From Terriglobia bacterium (GTDB lineage Bacteria > Acidobacteriota > Terriglobia > Versatilivoradales > Versatilivoraceae), in assembly GCA_022452285.1 (NCBI GenBank), contig JAKUNG010000010.1, positions 62,001 to 126,000 on the forward strand: a stretch of DNA of 64,000 nucleotides. Direction: 5' to 3'. This document shows, piece by piece, positions 9,881 to 19,526 of the stretch (positions are counted from its first letter, which is position 1; each line of letters starts with the position of its first letter). The notes beneath the pieces are model-generated. The model had not been told where the DNA came from and searched no databases. It saw only the letters and a program-made list of their open reading frames with translations. The position numbers and the translations under genes were made by a program.

Positions 9881-10503
9881 AGTTTTAAGCTCACAGTAAC
9901 GCCGTCTCTCAACGGCAGCAGGGTAGTTAGAACTAAGGGTGACTCATAGCTAAGTTTATTAAACCTCTGAATTCCCACAGTGCTGGGTGAGGGATTAGTA
10001 TCAATGACTCTCCCTTGCCAAAGGGTATTATCTGTAATGAGTAGTCCTCCCTTTTTCAATAGGGGGACTGCTAGGCTAAAAACCTTTGGATACTCGTGTT
10101 TGTCGACGTCATTTAGTATGATATCAAACAAACCTGAATCCTGATTCAAGACAGATAAAGCATCACAGACGCGATATTGTACCATGTTCTCAATTTGAGC
10201 TTGTTTAAAAAATTGGGCTGCTAAAGAAGCATTTTCATTAGATCCGTCAGTACAGAGAATCTGGCCTGTTGGGTGAATGCCTTTTGAAAACCAAATTGCT
10301 GAGTAACCAAATCCTGAACCTAACTCCAGAATCCGTTTGGCTTTTGTAAGCAGTGCTAACTGACATAAAAGACGGCCTACAAGGGGGCCAATAATTGGGA
10401 ATTCTTTTTTGTCGGCTAGTAGCTCCATTTTTTTTAATACAGGATCTTGGGTGGGAGTTAAGGAGTGAAGATAATCATTGAGCTCAGGTTTTAAAATATT
10501 CAT
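9877..10503 (-). CDS. O-methyltransferase (caffeoyl-CoA/catechol OMT-like)
   Basis: 'RILELGSGFGYSAIWFSKGI', 'FDIILNDVDKHEYPKVFSLAVPLLKKGGLLITDNTLWQGRV'; overlaps the downstream MBL gene by 4 bp. Confidence 0.85.
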   Translation of the reverse strand: MNILKPELNDYLHSLTPTQDPVLKKMELLADKKEFPIIGPLVGRLLCQLALLTKAKRILELGSGFGYSAIWFSKGIHPTGQILCTDGSNENASLAAQFFKQAQIENMVQYRVCDALSVLNQDSGLFDIILNDVDKHEYPKVFSLAVPLLKKGGLLITDNTLWQGRVIDTNPSPSTVGIQRFNKLSYESPLVLTTLLPLRDGVTVSLKL

Positions 10504-10666
10504 CTGGAGATTATTTCGTAGAAAATATCTTAACTAAACAAGTAAAAATTTTATTTTACTCTTGAGAAGAATGCAATATTTAGAAAAAATCAGATAGGGT
10601 TCGTGTGTATATGGTGTTTTTTAAAAGAGTTTTTGATTTACTGCTAGACCCATGATTTAAAACAGA

Positions 10667-11173
10667 ATGAGGAAAAGGATAAATATGTCTGATATAGAAG
10701 ATAATGATCCATCATCCAGTCTAGTAAGACCTTCTTGGGATGAATATTTTATGAGGATTGCCCAGGTAGCTTCAATGCGCAGTAACTGTATCAAGCGCAA
10801 GGTAGGAGCGCTAATCATAAGAGACCGTCGAATAATTTCCACTGGGTATAATGGGACCCCTCGTGGCACGAAAAATTGTAACGAAGGGGGATGTCCACGT
10901 TGTAACAGTTTGACGGCCTCGGGAACTCGTTTGGAGGATTGTTTGTGTTCTCACGCCGAGGAAAATGCTATTACTCAGGCGGCTTTTCATGGAACTACTG
11001 TCAAAGATGGAGTCCTCTACACTACGTTTTCACCGTGTTTAATGTGCGCTAAAATGGTTATAAATAGCGGAATTGTAGAGGTTATTTTCAATGTAGAATA
11101 CCCTTTGAATGAGATTTCATTTCAGTTATTTGAGCAAGCCGGAGTCAAAATCCGAAAGTTTAAATTGATCTAA
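10667..11173 (+). CDS. Deoxycytidylate (dCMP) deaminase
   Basis: 'SWDEYFMRIAQVASMRSNCIKRKVGALIIRDRRIISTGYNGTPRG', zinc-binding 'CSHAEENAI' and 'TTFSPCLMCAKMVINSGI'. Alternative start 10685. Confidence 0.92.
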   Translation: MRKRINMSDIEDNDPSSSLVRPSWDEYFMRIAQVASMRSNCIKRKVGALIIRDRRIISTGYNGTPRGTKNCNEGGCPRCNSLTASGTRLEDCLCSHAEENAITQAAFHGTTVKDGVLYTTFSPCLMCAKMVINSGIVEVIFNVEYPLNEISFQLFEQAGVKIRKFKLI

Positions 11174-11175
11174 AA

Positions 11176-11201
11176 TCGAGCAATATAGATGAATTGTTCG
11201 A
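11176..11201. terminator. Possible bidirectional terminator between convergent genes
   Basis: TCGAGCAAT-atagatga-ATTGTTCGA, 9-bp stem with one G:U pair; weak T-tracts. Confidence 0.3.
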
Positions 11202-11276
11202 GAAAATTAAACTATGAACAATGTTTATGCATTTAATTTTTAGAGTTTTTCTTAAATGAAATTTAAGCCGATAACA

Positions 11277-11945
11277 TTATTTTTTTTGGAAAAGGACTTC
11301 TAAGATGTTGTGTTTCATTAAATAGAACTTTTTACTTTCATACCCATTGAATAACTGAATGATATCCCTTATTTGATAAATTGTGGGAAGTTCCAATTTT
11401 CGACTAAGTGGAATTGCTTCTAAATAATTTTCCCCAAATATTTGATATTTATGCAGTCTAGTTGGGGTACTCTCTTTTCGTGTGTGAAAGAGTCCTAGAA
11501 CAAGGCTATTGGGTTTCATCATTGAAGAGAGCTTAATTATGAAACTCTTAGCAAATTTAGGCTCTAAAAAGCTCAAACTGTCCCAACATATAACTCCATC
11601 AAAAAAAGCTTGGGAGTATTGAAAATTTTCATCGAAAAATTTTTGTTCATCAAAAACGGGTCTGTCATCAACAGCCCGGAGGTAAATAGGTTTGGTATAT
11701 ACTTCAATTAAGTCTTCCAAATACACTTTTGTACCTAATTCTAAAAAATATTCCACGTTTGGCCCAACAACAGTCCCGATATCTAGAATCACTGCCTTTT
11801 CTTTGCGACCTAAGACCTGAAGAAATTCCCTGAGAATGTTTGATGGAAGTGTTATTGTACTCGAATTAGTTTTGTTGCAATTTTCTCTTTGTTCTACTGT
11901 GTTGGTGCTAGACAGTCTTCTCCAGATATTTAGTCGAGCTGACAT
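11277..11945 (-). CDS. Putative class I SAM-dependent methyltransferase-like protein
   Basis: 'VILDIGTVVGPNVEYFLELGTKVYLEDLIE' motif I-like, 'FFDGVICWDSLSFLEPKFAKSFIIKLSSMMKPNSLVLGLFH'. Confidence 0.55.
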   Translation of the reverse strand: MSARLNIWRRLSSTNTVEQRENCNKTNSSTITLPSNILREFLQVLGRKEKAVILDIGTVVGPNVEYFLELGTKVYLEDLIEVYTKPIYLRAVDDRPVFDEQKFFDENFQYSQAFFDGVICWDSLSFLEPKFAKSFIIKLSSMMKPNSLVLGLFHTRKESTPTRLHKYQIFGENYLEAIPLSRKLELPTIYQIRDIIQLFNGYESKKFYLMKHNILEVLFQKK

Positions 11946-12069
11946 GGTTTTTATGAGAACCTTTTGAATTTATTCTGGATTAGCTGAACTCCTTAAGAAC
12001 AGCTGACAAGGTTAGATTCAAACTAAATAGTATCTGTAAATTACCTGTTAAGATTGTTAATCCAAACTT

Positions 12070-12624
12070 TTAAAATGTTGTATTTTTTAGGTTTTTTGGT
12101 AGAGAGACTGACTGTTGGCTAAAGTTTAGTTCGGTCTTTGGAGATTCTGTTTTTTTTACTGTTTGGGTAGATTTTTTCATGTCAATACTTCCTTTGAAGT
12201 AAGCTCCATCTGCGACACTGATACGAGGAGATGAAAGATCTCCAACTACTGAACCAGAAGCTTTAATCTCTAGAAGGCCGCTAGTGCTAATGTTGCCGAC
12301 AATACTACCCATAACGGTAATGCTCTTGGCAAAAACTTCTGCTGTTATTTTCCCGTTTGGCCCTATGATAAGATTATGCTCCCTTAAATCAATTTTCCCC
12401 TCTACTCTACCTTCGATAGTTAAGTCTTCGTCTCCAGTTAATTCACCTTTGATAAAGACGGATTTTCCAATATTAACTACTCCTTCCTTGCTTAGTCCAT
12501 ACTGGTTATTAGTAGCATTTTTTCCCTCAAACGCAGTCATGAGATTGTCTCCTTTAGAGTCACTGACTTCTGTCTCCTTACCCCTTTTCTTACTCCACAA
12601 ATTGAAACTCGTTTTTAATGACAA
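12070..12624 (-). CDS. Bactofilin / polymer-forming cytoskeletal protein
   Basis: 'SVFIKGELTGDEDLTIEGRVEGKIDLREHNLIIGPNGKITAEVFAKSITVMGSIVGNISTSGLLEIKASGSVVGDLSSPRISVADGAYFKGSIDM' beta-helix repeats. An AAAGGAGAC ribosome-binding site favours initiation at the internal ATG (12540). Confidence 0.9.
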   Translation of the reverse strand: MSLKTSFNLWSKKRGKETEVSDSKGDNLMTAFEGKNATNNQYGLSKEGVVNIGKSVFIKGELTGDEDLTIEGRVEGKIDLREHNLIIGPNGKITAEVFAKSITVMGSIVGNISTSGLLEIKASGSVVGDLSSPRISVADGAYFKGSIDMKKSTQTVKKTESPKTELNFSQQSVSLPKNLKNTTF

Positions 12625-12998
12625 CTTTTACCTCAGCGAATGAACACCACTGATGCTATTTATTAGTGTGTGGCCTCTAATTGATTTTTAATGAAGAAAG
12701 TTAGCTCTAAAATTATACATTACACAGTGAATATAGATAACAAAAGAATTGATTCTCCACATTGTTTTGACATTCCAGAACGTAACCAAACAAAGTAAAT
12801 TTCTTTCTTTTTAAGAAATCTTCTTAGTAAGAAGTTAATAGAAAGATAGAAACTATTTTTATTAAGATATTACTTTAACATGAGTAGATCCTTTGTGTTT
12901 TAATGAAATTTTAGAGCTCTCTATGAAGACAAAAAGATCATTAAATAAGCATTAGTAACGCCGCTTATTTCATTTGTTAAACTGTATTAGACAAAGTC

Positions 12999-14303
12999 TT
13001 AAGATTTGGAGGAAGCACTATAGGCTTGGTCAAGAATTTCAATTGGGTGCATTACTTTAATCTGTGGAAGATTAGCCAAATTCAATCCGTAAGCAATCTG
13101 CATTAGACAACCAGCATTTCCTGTTGCCAGTATAGTAGGGGAGCAATTTTCTATGTCCTCAATTTTTCTTTTAAGGATACGCATTGAAAGATCATGCTGC
13201 GTTATATTATAAATTCCAGCACTTCCACAACATTGATCAGGGTTTTGTAATTCAACTAACTGGAGTTCCGGGATACGTTTTAGCAATCCTCGAGGAGCTT
13301 GGTCAATTCTCTGGGCATGCAGGAGGTGACAAGGGTCATCATAAGCTACACGAGCGTGAAATGGTCCAGGTGGAGAAAGACTAGGCAGGTCATATAAAAA
13401 TTCTGAGATGTCTACTACTTTTTGACTGAAAGTTTGGGCTCTAGATTTAAATTCGGGGTCTTGTTCTAAAAGAGAGTCATATTCTTTGAGCTTAGCCCCA
13501 CAGCCAGCAGCGTTTACTATAATCTTGTCAACCCCAGCTTTTTCAAAAGCTTCAATATTTTTTTTAGCCATTTGTTTAGCAGTCGAATTAATTCCAGCAT
13601 GGGAATGAAGTGCTGCACAACAAACTTGGGATTGTGGAACAACAACTTCACATCCATTAAGTTGTAACACTCTGATGGTTGCATGGTGAATTGAGCCAAA
13701 GATTTCGTTCATTACACACCCGGTCAGTAGTCCTACTCGATGATGAACAGAAGCTTTTGGTTTAAAAATTGAACCGATATTTATCCGATCGCTTTTTAGA
13801 GTAAGATCAGGTAACAACTGCTCCAATTCCTCCAAATGGTTAGGAAATAACTTTAATAACCGAGAATTCCGAACTAGTTTTTGTAAGCCACTACGTTGGT
13901 AAAGCCGTAGTAAATCGAAATGAAATCTCAGTTTTTTTGGAGAGGAGAATACAAACTCAAATATATAACGGCGAAGCATTTTTACTGGCCAAGGTCTGTG
14001 GAGTTGTTTCTCGACTAGTTCACGAGCATTTTCTATTAGATGACCATAGGGTACTCCAGAGGGGCATGCTGATTCACAGGCCCGACAATCAAGACAAGCA
14101 GAAATGTGTTGAGCAAAACTCCCTTGGACATCTAATTTTCCTTTCTGTTGAGCTTGCATCAAATAAATCCTTCCACGTGGTGAGTCTGCTTCCTTTCCTA
14201 GCTCAACATAGGTAGGGCAAGACTGTAAGCACAACCCACAATGAATACATTGAGGGGTTAAGTCAGTTGTTGTATTGCTATCTTGATTTTTTATAGGCTT
14301 CAT
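12999..14303 (-). CDS. glcF: Glycolate oxidase iron-sulfur subunit GlcF
   Basis: Two CxxCxxCxxxCP clusters ('CIHCGLCLQSCPTY', 'CLDCRACESACPSG') and CCG motifs; directly follows glcE/glcD. Confidence 0.92.
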   Translation of the reverse strand: MKPIKNQDSNTTTDLTPQCIHCGLCLQSCPTYVELGKEADSPRGRIYLMQAQQKGKLDVQGSFAQHISACLDCRACESACPSGVPYGHLIENARELVEKQLHRPWPVKMLRRYIFEFVFSSPKKLRFHFDLLRLYQRSGLQKLVRNSRLLKLFPNHLEELEQLLPDLTLKSDRINIGSIFKPKASVHHRVGLLTGCVMNEIFGSIHHATIRVLQLNGCEVVVPQSQVCCAALHSHAGINSTAKQMAKKNIEAFEKAGVDKIIVNAAGCGAKLKEYDSLLEQDPEFKSRAQTFSQKVVDISEFLYDLPSLSPPGPFHARVAYDDPCHLLHAQRIDQAPRGLLKRIPELQLVELQNPDQCCGSAGIYNITQHDLSMRILKRKIEDIENCSPTILATGNAGCLMQIAYGLNLANLPQIKVMHPIEILDQAYSASSKS

Positions 14304-14366
14304 AAAGGGCCAGTTTGAAAAGTTACTTAGTTAATAATAATTGTAAAAGAATCTTGCTTGGTACAC

Positions 14367-15710
14367 TTAGACTACAAATCTGCCTGGATTTAATATTTCT
14401 TGAGGATCCAACTGATTTTTAATTTGACTCATTATTTTTAGATCCTTATAGCAATAACCCCAAGTATCAACTATTTTTTTTAGATTCTTAGGTCCAGATT
14501 CAATGATAACACTACCCCGTGAAGATCGTAGCTTCGCTCGCCATTCGTTAATTAAGTTGGCTAGTGTTTGAATAGTTGGAACAGAGTTTTCAAGATGACA
14601 ATACATTTGAATGATACCATTTCCAGCGTGTGCTTTTAGAACGACAGAGCTATTAATTCCAGCTAAATTTTCTTCTAATAGATCAATCCAGTGCACTAGT
14701 TGACTAGGAAGAATATTGATTTTTAGCTTTACATTCTTATTCAGGTACTTTGAAAGATAGGGCTTATTTTCCCTCAACATTTCCCATAAGAGGCGGTGTT
14801 GTTTGTAATTACTTACCTCAATTCCTTCATCAACATAGGGCAACCACTTTTGTTGGAGCTCCCTAACTTGCCAATTAACTGCTTTGTCTAAATCACTAAA
14901 CCTGACGATAAGTGCATAACGATTATATTTTTGGGACAAATCCATTTTTTGAAAAACAATTCTTAGGCCCTCTGAATTAAGAAATTCTAAAGCAGAAGGT
15001 TGAAGAGAACTTTTAGCAAGAAGGGACATGGCATCATAGATGTTTTGAAGGTTTTTGAATAGCATGACCACACTTTTTTCGCAGGCAGGAAGAGGTTTCA
15101 ACTTAAAATAAAAATCAGAAAAAATACCAAGAGTTCCCAAAGATCCTGTATAGAGCTTACACATGTCATAACCCGTTACATTTTTAACTACCCTTGAACC
15201 AAATTGTGTCCATGAGCCATCTGATTGAAAGATTCCAATACCTAACAAGTAATCACGAATTGTGCCATTACCAAAGCGACACGGGCCACTTGAATTTGTA
15301 GCAACAATTCCCCCTAAAGTTGATTTTTCAGAATACGGTGGATCGATTGGCAACCATAACCGGTCTGTCATTAAATGATTTTGTAACTTGCGTAGACAAC
15401 AGCCACTTTCTACTCGAACGACTAAATCTTGAGGTTCATACTCTGGAATTTGATTAAAGAACCTCGTAGAAAGAGCTAAATCAAACCGTTTTGGAGAATT
15501 GCCTATTTCTTGTTTAGTTCCTGATCCAAAAGGTGCAACACCCCAATTTGATTTCTGGGCAATCCTGATTATTTCACTCATTTCCTCTGAGGTTTTCGGG
15601 GAAGCTGCTATTCTTGGTTGAAGGCCATGAACTTTAAACTTAGAAAGCTGAGAATTTGGGAGACTGCTAGGTATAGACAACTTTGTTTTGGACTGAAATG
15701 AATCTTGCAA
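14367..15710 (-). CDS. glcE: FAD-binding glycolate oxidase subunit GlcE-like
   Basis: 'GVAPFGSGTKQEIGN', 'STLGGIVATNSSGPCRFGNGTIRDYLLGI', 'SRVVKNVTGYDMCKLYTGSLGTLGIFSDFYFKLKPLP'. Confidence 0.9.
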   Translation of the reverse strand: MQDSFQSKTKLSIPSSLPNSQLSKFKVHGLQPRIAASPKTSEEMSEIIRIAQKSNWGVAPFGSGTKQEIGNSPKRFDLALSTRFFNQIPEYEPQDLVVRVESGCCLRKLQNHLMTDRLWLPIDPPYSEKSTLGGIVATNSSGPCRFGNGTIRDYLLGIGIFQSDGSWTQFGSRVVKNVTGYDMCKLYTGSLGTLGIFSDFYFKLKPLPACEKSVVMLFKNLQNIYDAMSLLAKSSLQPSALEFLNSEGLRIVFQKMDLSQKYNRYALIVRFSDLDKAVNWQVRELQQKWLPYVDEGIEVSNYKQHRLLWEMLRENKPYLSKYLNKNVKLKINILPSQLVHWIDLLEENLAGINSSVVLKAHAGNGIIQMYCHLENSVPTIQTLANLINEWRAKLRSSRGSVIIESGPKNLKKIVDTWGYCYKDLKIMSQIKNQLDPQEILNPGRFVV

Positions 15711-15782
15711 GATAAATACCCTAAATTTAATTTTTAATGGTACAAAACTGAATACCTACGAGTATATTTCCTCTAGTTAGTA

Positions 15783-17282
15783 CTAGAACTGAACAAATTC
15801 AGGATCTTTTTCGTGGGCTATTGTTTTGCTTCTGTTAATTTCTGGATCTATAGACATTTCCCCACATCCTCGTCGCATTGGAAATATCTTTTTTGGATTA
15901 GCAAGATTATTAGGATTAAAAACAGTTTTCAGCTTGCGCATCACCTCAATCGCTTCTTCACTAAAAAAAAGAGGCATGAAATCTTTTTTTTCAAGGCCAA
16001 TCCCATGTTCTCCACTAAGTGTTCCGCCAGCTTCAACACAACAGCGCAATATATCTCCTGCTAACCCCAAAACTTTCTTTTTTGCATCTATCTGGTTAAT
16101 ATCGTAAAGAATAATTGGATGAAGATTACCATCACCAGCATGAAAAACATTCGCCATACGTAATCCGTATTGCTTTCCGAGACCATCAATACGATTAAGA
16201 ATCTCTGGGAGCTTGCTTCTTGGTATAACACCGTCCATGGTGTAGTAATTCGGGCTGATCCGCCCGTAAGCTCCAAACGCATTCTTTCGTGCTGCCCAGA
16301 GTTTTTTTCGCTCGGAAGAAGTTTGAGCAATACGAACTTCTCTTGCTTGATAATCTTTCACTACTGATAAAATTTCATCGAGCTGTTGTTCGATGCCAGC
16401 TTCTAAGCCATCAACTTCAATTAACAAAACCGCTTCAGCATCTAGAGGTATTCCTGTGGCATACACACCAGCTTCAATTGCTTGGATGGTGTTCTTGTCA
16501 ATCATTTCGAGAGCAGCTGGGATAATTCCCCGTGAGATAATACCGGAGACCGTTTTAGTTGCATCTACGACTGAGTCATAAATAACTAATAAAGTTTTGA
16601 CTGCTTGTGGGGAATAGATTAAACGAACGGTAACTTCAGTAGCAATTCCCAAAGTTCCTTCAGAGCCAACAAATGTTCCAACCAAATCGTACCCAACCTG
16701 ATCGCCAGCTGTTGTTCCTATTTGGTAATCTTCCCCATTTGGCAAGACCACCTGTAAAGCTACTACGTGATTTGTAGTTACTCCGTACTTTAAGGTGTGA
16801 GGTCCTCCAGCATTTTCAGCTACATTACCTCCGATTGTAGAGGCTACTTGACTTGAGGGGTCAGGTGCGTAGTGCAGGTTTATATTTTCAGTTGCCTGAG
16901 TTACATGTAGGTTTACTACTCCAGGTTGAACATTTGCAAGACGATTATCTTGGTCAACGGCTATGATCTTATTCATCCGAGAAAATTCCAAAATAATCCC
17001 CCCTGCTGCTGCTATAGTACCTCCACTTAAGCTAGTACCCGCCCCTCTAGCTAGGAAGGGGATCTTATATTTTTGGGCTAACGTAACAATTTTAATAACA
17101 TCTGAAGTAGAGTTGGGAAAGACGACAAAATCAGGAGGATGGGTATGTAAAGTCAGACCGTCACACTCATAGACAAGTAATTCCTCTGGTGTGTGAAGTA
17201 CCCACTCTGGTCCAAGCAAAGTTACCAGTGATTTATGGATTTTGTTTAAAGACGAATAATAATTGGAGTTGTCGACCTTCAT
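15783..17282 (-). CDS. glcD: Glycolate oxidase FAD subunit GlcD
   Basis: 'PFLARGAGTSLSGGTIAAAGGIILEFSRMNKI', 'GGNVAENAGGPHTLKYGVTTNHVVALQVVLPNGE', 'HAGDGNLHPIILYD', 'GTLSGEHGIGLEK'. Confidence 0.95.
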   Translation of the reverse strand: MKVDNSNYYSSLNKIHKSLVTLLGPEWVLHTPEELLVYECDGLTLHTHPPDFVVFPNSTSDVIKIVTLAQKYKIPFLARGAGTSLSGGTIAAAGGIILEFSRMNKIIAVDQDNRLANVQPGVVNLHVTQATENINLHYAPDPSSQVASTIGGNVAENAGGPHTLKYGVTTNHVVALQVVLPNGEDYQIGTTAGDQVGYDLVGTFVGSEGTLGIATEVTVRLIYSPQAVKTLLVIYDSVVDATKTVSGIISRGIIPAALEMIDKNTIQAIEAGVYATGIPLDAEAVLLIEVDGLEAGIEQQLDEILSVVKDYQAREVRIAQTSSERKKLWAARKNAFGAYGRISPNYYTMDGVIPRSKLPEILNRIDGLGKQYGLRMANVFHAGDGNLHPIILYDINQIDAKKKVLGLAGDILRCCVEAGGTLSGEHGIGLEKKDFMPLFFSEEAIEVMRKLKTVFNPNNLANPKKIFPMRRGCGEMSIDPEINRSKTIAHEKDPEFVQF

Positions 17283-17292
17283 TTGACTCTCA

Positions 17293-18285
17293 TTATAGCC
17301 CAGATTTGGTCTGGATAAGAGTTAAGATATTATTAGTTAGAACTGTAGAAGTTGCTGACCATCCCAACTCAAAACGGTTTTTGATTGCCATGGTGAGGGC
17401 AACTAAAGTAATTAAGAGGAGAATCCAGTAGAGTATTTTTGTAACGAAACTTCCATAGACAGTTTCTCCTTGTTTGTTGGGATCGGGGAATAAAAGCCCT
17501 AAAAGAGCTCCAGATAGCGCTCCAGCTAAGTGAGCAGCATTATTTGCACCTATTATAATTCCAAAGAAAAATGCGTAAATAATCCAATGTATTAGTTGTT
17601 GCTGTACCAGATTTCCCCAAGTGCCCCAGCGCTTAGAAATTACTACTGCTAATCCAATTAGCCCAAAAACAGATCCTGAGGCACCTGCCGTAACTAAGAA
17701 AGGAGGATAGTACCAGTTACTAAAAATAAAACTGCATACTCCTGTTGCGATATAAGTAAAAAAGAATCGTTCTTTTCCTAAACATTCTTCTAGAAGGGGG
17801 CCAATGAATATTAGTGCGTAGGAATTAAAAAAAAGGTGAATTATTCCAATGTGAATAAATAAGCCTGAAATAAGGCGCCACCATTCACCTTGAGCAACAT
17901 ATGCTCCTATGTCTGCTCCCCAGTTTATTAATGTTGTCCTATCACCTCCAAAAATCAAAAGTCCTAAATCTTCTAAGGATGCATTTTGTTCAAAAGCAAA
18001 AGTAAATATAAAAAAAAGAAAATTAACCGTCAGAAGCGTAAAAGAAATAGGCATGAATCTAGGAAAGAAATTAGTTAATAACTTGGCTAGTCCACTAGGG
18101 CGATAGTTCAACTTGGCTCCACATAAGGAACAAGAAGATTCTGCATTACTGATGAGTGCCCTACAAGATGGACACATACGTGTCTTTACCCTAGTACCTT
18201 TAAAAATATTTTCCCAAGAATTGATTTGTCCTTCTAAGCGGATGGCAAGGCGTCGTAATTTCCAGCGGAGACGAGTAATCAACAT
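17293..18285 (-). CDS. Rhomboid-family intramembrane serine protease with N-terminal zinc ribbon
   Basis: GASG catalytic serine motif 'VTAGASGSVFGLIG', 'NNAAHLAGALSGALLGLL' histidine; N-terminal CPSC...CSLC zinc ribbon; multiple TM segments. Confidence 0.9.
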   Translation of the reverse strand: MLITRLRWKLRRLAIRLEGQINSWENIFKGTRVKTRMCPSCRALISNAESSCSLCGAKLNYRPSGLAKLLTNFFPRFMPISFTLLTVNFLFFIFTFAFEQNASLEDLGLLIFGGDRTTLINWGADIGAYVAQGEWWRLISGLFIHIGIIHLFFNSYALIFIGPLLEECLGKERFFFTYIATGVCSFIFSNWYYPPFLVTAGASGSVFGLIGLAVVISKRWGTWGNLVQQQLIHWIIYAFFFGIIIGANNAAHLAGALSGALLGLLFPDPNKQGETVYGSFVTKILYWILLLITLVALTMAIKNRFELGWSATSTVLTNNILTLIQTKSGL

Positions 18286-18555
18286 AATAAACTATAAACT
18301 AAAATAAATTCGAACCTATTATAAGGATAGATTATGTTAAGTCAGTCGATATAGAGAGACAAGTGTCCTGAAATTTTTTCTTGATAAATCAGACTAGTAG
18401 TTTGGTTGTTTCCTGAAAGAAAAAGGTTGAAATTGTGCTAGACTCCGACTTAAAAACTGCTATTATCAAACTTTAGGTCAAGCTGATAGCATTATAGGTA
18501 AAGGGTTTCGGCGGAATAAGAGTAGTTTGTAAACTCTATTAAGGAGAAATACAGG

Positions 18556-19044
18556 GTGGCAATCACTAGCCAGAAAAATTTCAACTCTCGTACCTTGAAT
18601 CTCAATTCTCAAAGCTTGAAATTCGCAATTGTTGTTAGTCAATTTAACGATTTTGTAACGGATCGCTTACTTAGAGGCGCTTTAGATGCGCTATCTGATA
18701 CGGGTACTTTGGAAACTGATGTTGATATTTTTAGAGTACCAGGTGCATTTGAAATTCCCCTTGTAGCTAAGAAAGTCGTGAAGACCAATAAGTATGACGC
18801 TGTGATTTGTCTTGGTGCTTTAATTCGGGGAGAAACTCCTCATTTTAGTTATATTTCCAGCGAGGTTACAAAAGGTATTGCTAGGGTTTCTTTAGAATCA
18901 GAGGTTCCAATAACATTTGGAGTTCTTACTACTGAAAATGTGGAACAGGCGATTGATCGAGCTGGGCTCAAATCTGCAAACAAAGGATTTGAAGCTGCTG
19001 TTTCAGCTATTGAGATGGCTAAAATCCTCAAGCAATTTTGTTAA
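18556..19044 (+). CDS. ribH: 6,7-dimethyl-8-ribityllumazine synthase
   Basis: 'FAIVVSQFNDFVTDRLLRGALDAL', 'VPGAFEIPLVAKKV', 'VICLGALIRGETPHFSYISSEVTKGIARVSLE', 'PITFGVLTTENVEQAIDRAG'. Confidence 0.97.
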   Translation: MAITSQKNFNSRTLNLNSQSLKFAIVVSQFNDFVTDRLLRGALDALSDTGTLETDVDIFRVPGAFEIPLVAKKVVKTNKYDAVICLGALIRGETPHFSYISSEVTKGIARVSLESEVPITFGVLTTENVEQAIDRAGLKSANKGFEAAVSAIEMAKILKQFC

Positions 19045-19082
19045 AGTTTAATTTTTAATTAGCATTCTGAGGAAACCTTTTA

Positions 19083-19526
19083 ATGATCGGTAGAAGAAGG
19101 AGAGGGCGTGAGCATGCTTTACAAATGGTTTTTCAGTGGGATCTCTCCAAGGAGTCTTTTAAGAAGGTCCGCAGTTCATTTTGGACGCTGAATGATAGTA
19201 ATGATAGTGTAGATGTTCAAACGAAGGACTTTGCAGATCATCTTACTGCTGGTACTGTCCAACATATTAATCAGATTGATATCCTTTTGGAGCGCCATGC
19301 TGAGCACTGGCGAATTCCACGTATGTCTGTGGTTGACAGGAATATTGTTAGAATTGCTACTTTCGAACTAATGTTCGAGAGTGAAACACCCAAAATAGTA
19401 GTTATTAATGAGGCTCTTGAAATTGCTCGAAAGTTTAGTACTTCGGATTCTGTCCAGTTCATTAACGGTATTCTGGACAGTATTCTTAAAGAGCTTAATT
19501 CCCTAGGGAGTAAAAATTTTGAGTGA
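19083..19526 (+). CDS. nusB: Transcription antitermination factor NusB
   Basis: 'RRRGREHALQMVFQWDLS', 'RNIVRIATFELMFESETPKIVVINEALEIARKFSTSDSVQFINGILDSI'. Confidence 0.95.
   Translation: MIGRRRRGREHALQMVFQWDLSKESFKKVRSSFWTLNDSNDSVDVQTKDFADHLTAGTVQHINQIDILLERHAEHWRIPRMSVVDRNIVRIATFELMFESETPKIVVINEALEIARKFSTSDSVQFINGILDSILKELNSLGSKNFE

Noticed and set aside
12284-12643. 119-aa plus-strand ORF opposite bactofilin
   Set aside because: Antisense to a well-supported bactofilin gene; composition mirrors the coding strand.
15813-16581. Cluster of overlapping plus-strand ORFs opposite glcD
   Set aside because: Antisense shadow ORFs of a strongly supported glcD gene.
18290-18555. FMN riboswitch upstream of ribH
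   Set aside because: Could not recognise the conserved RFN element helices or sequence blocks.
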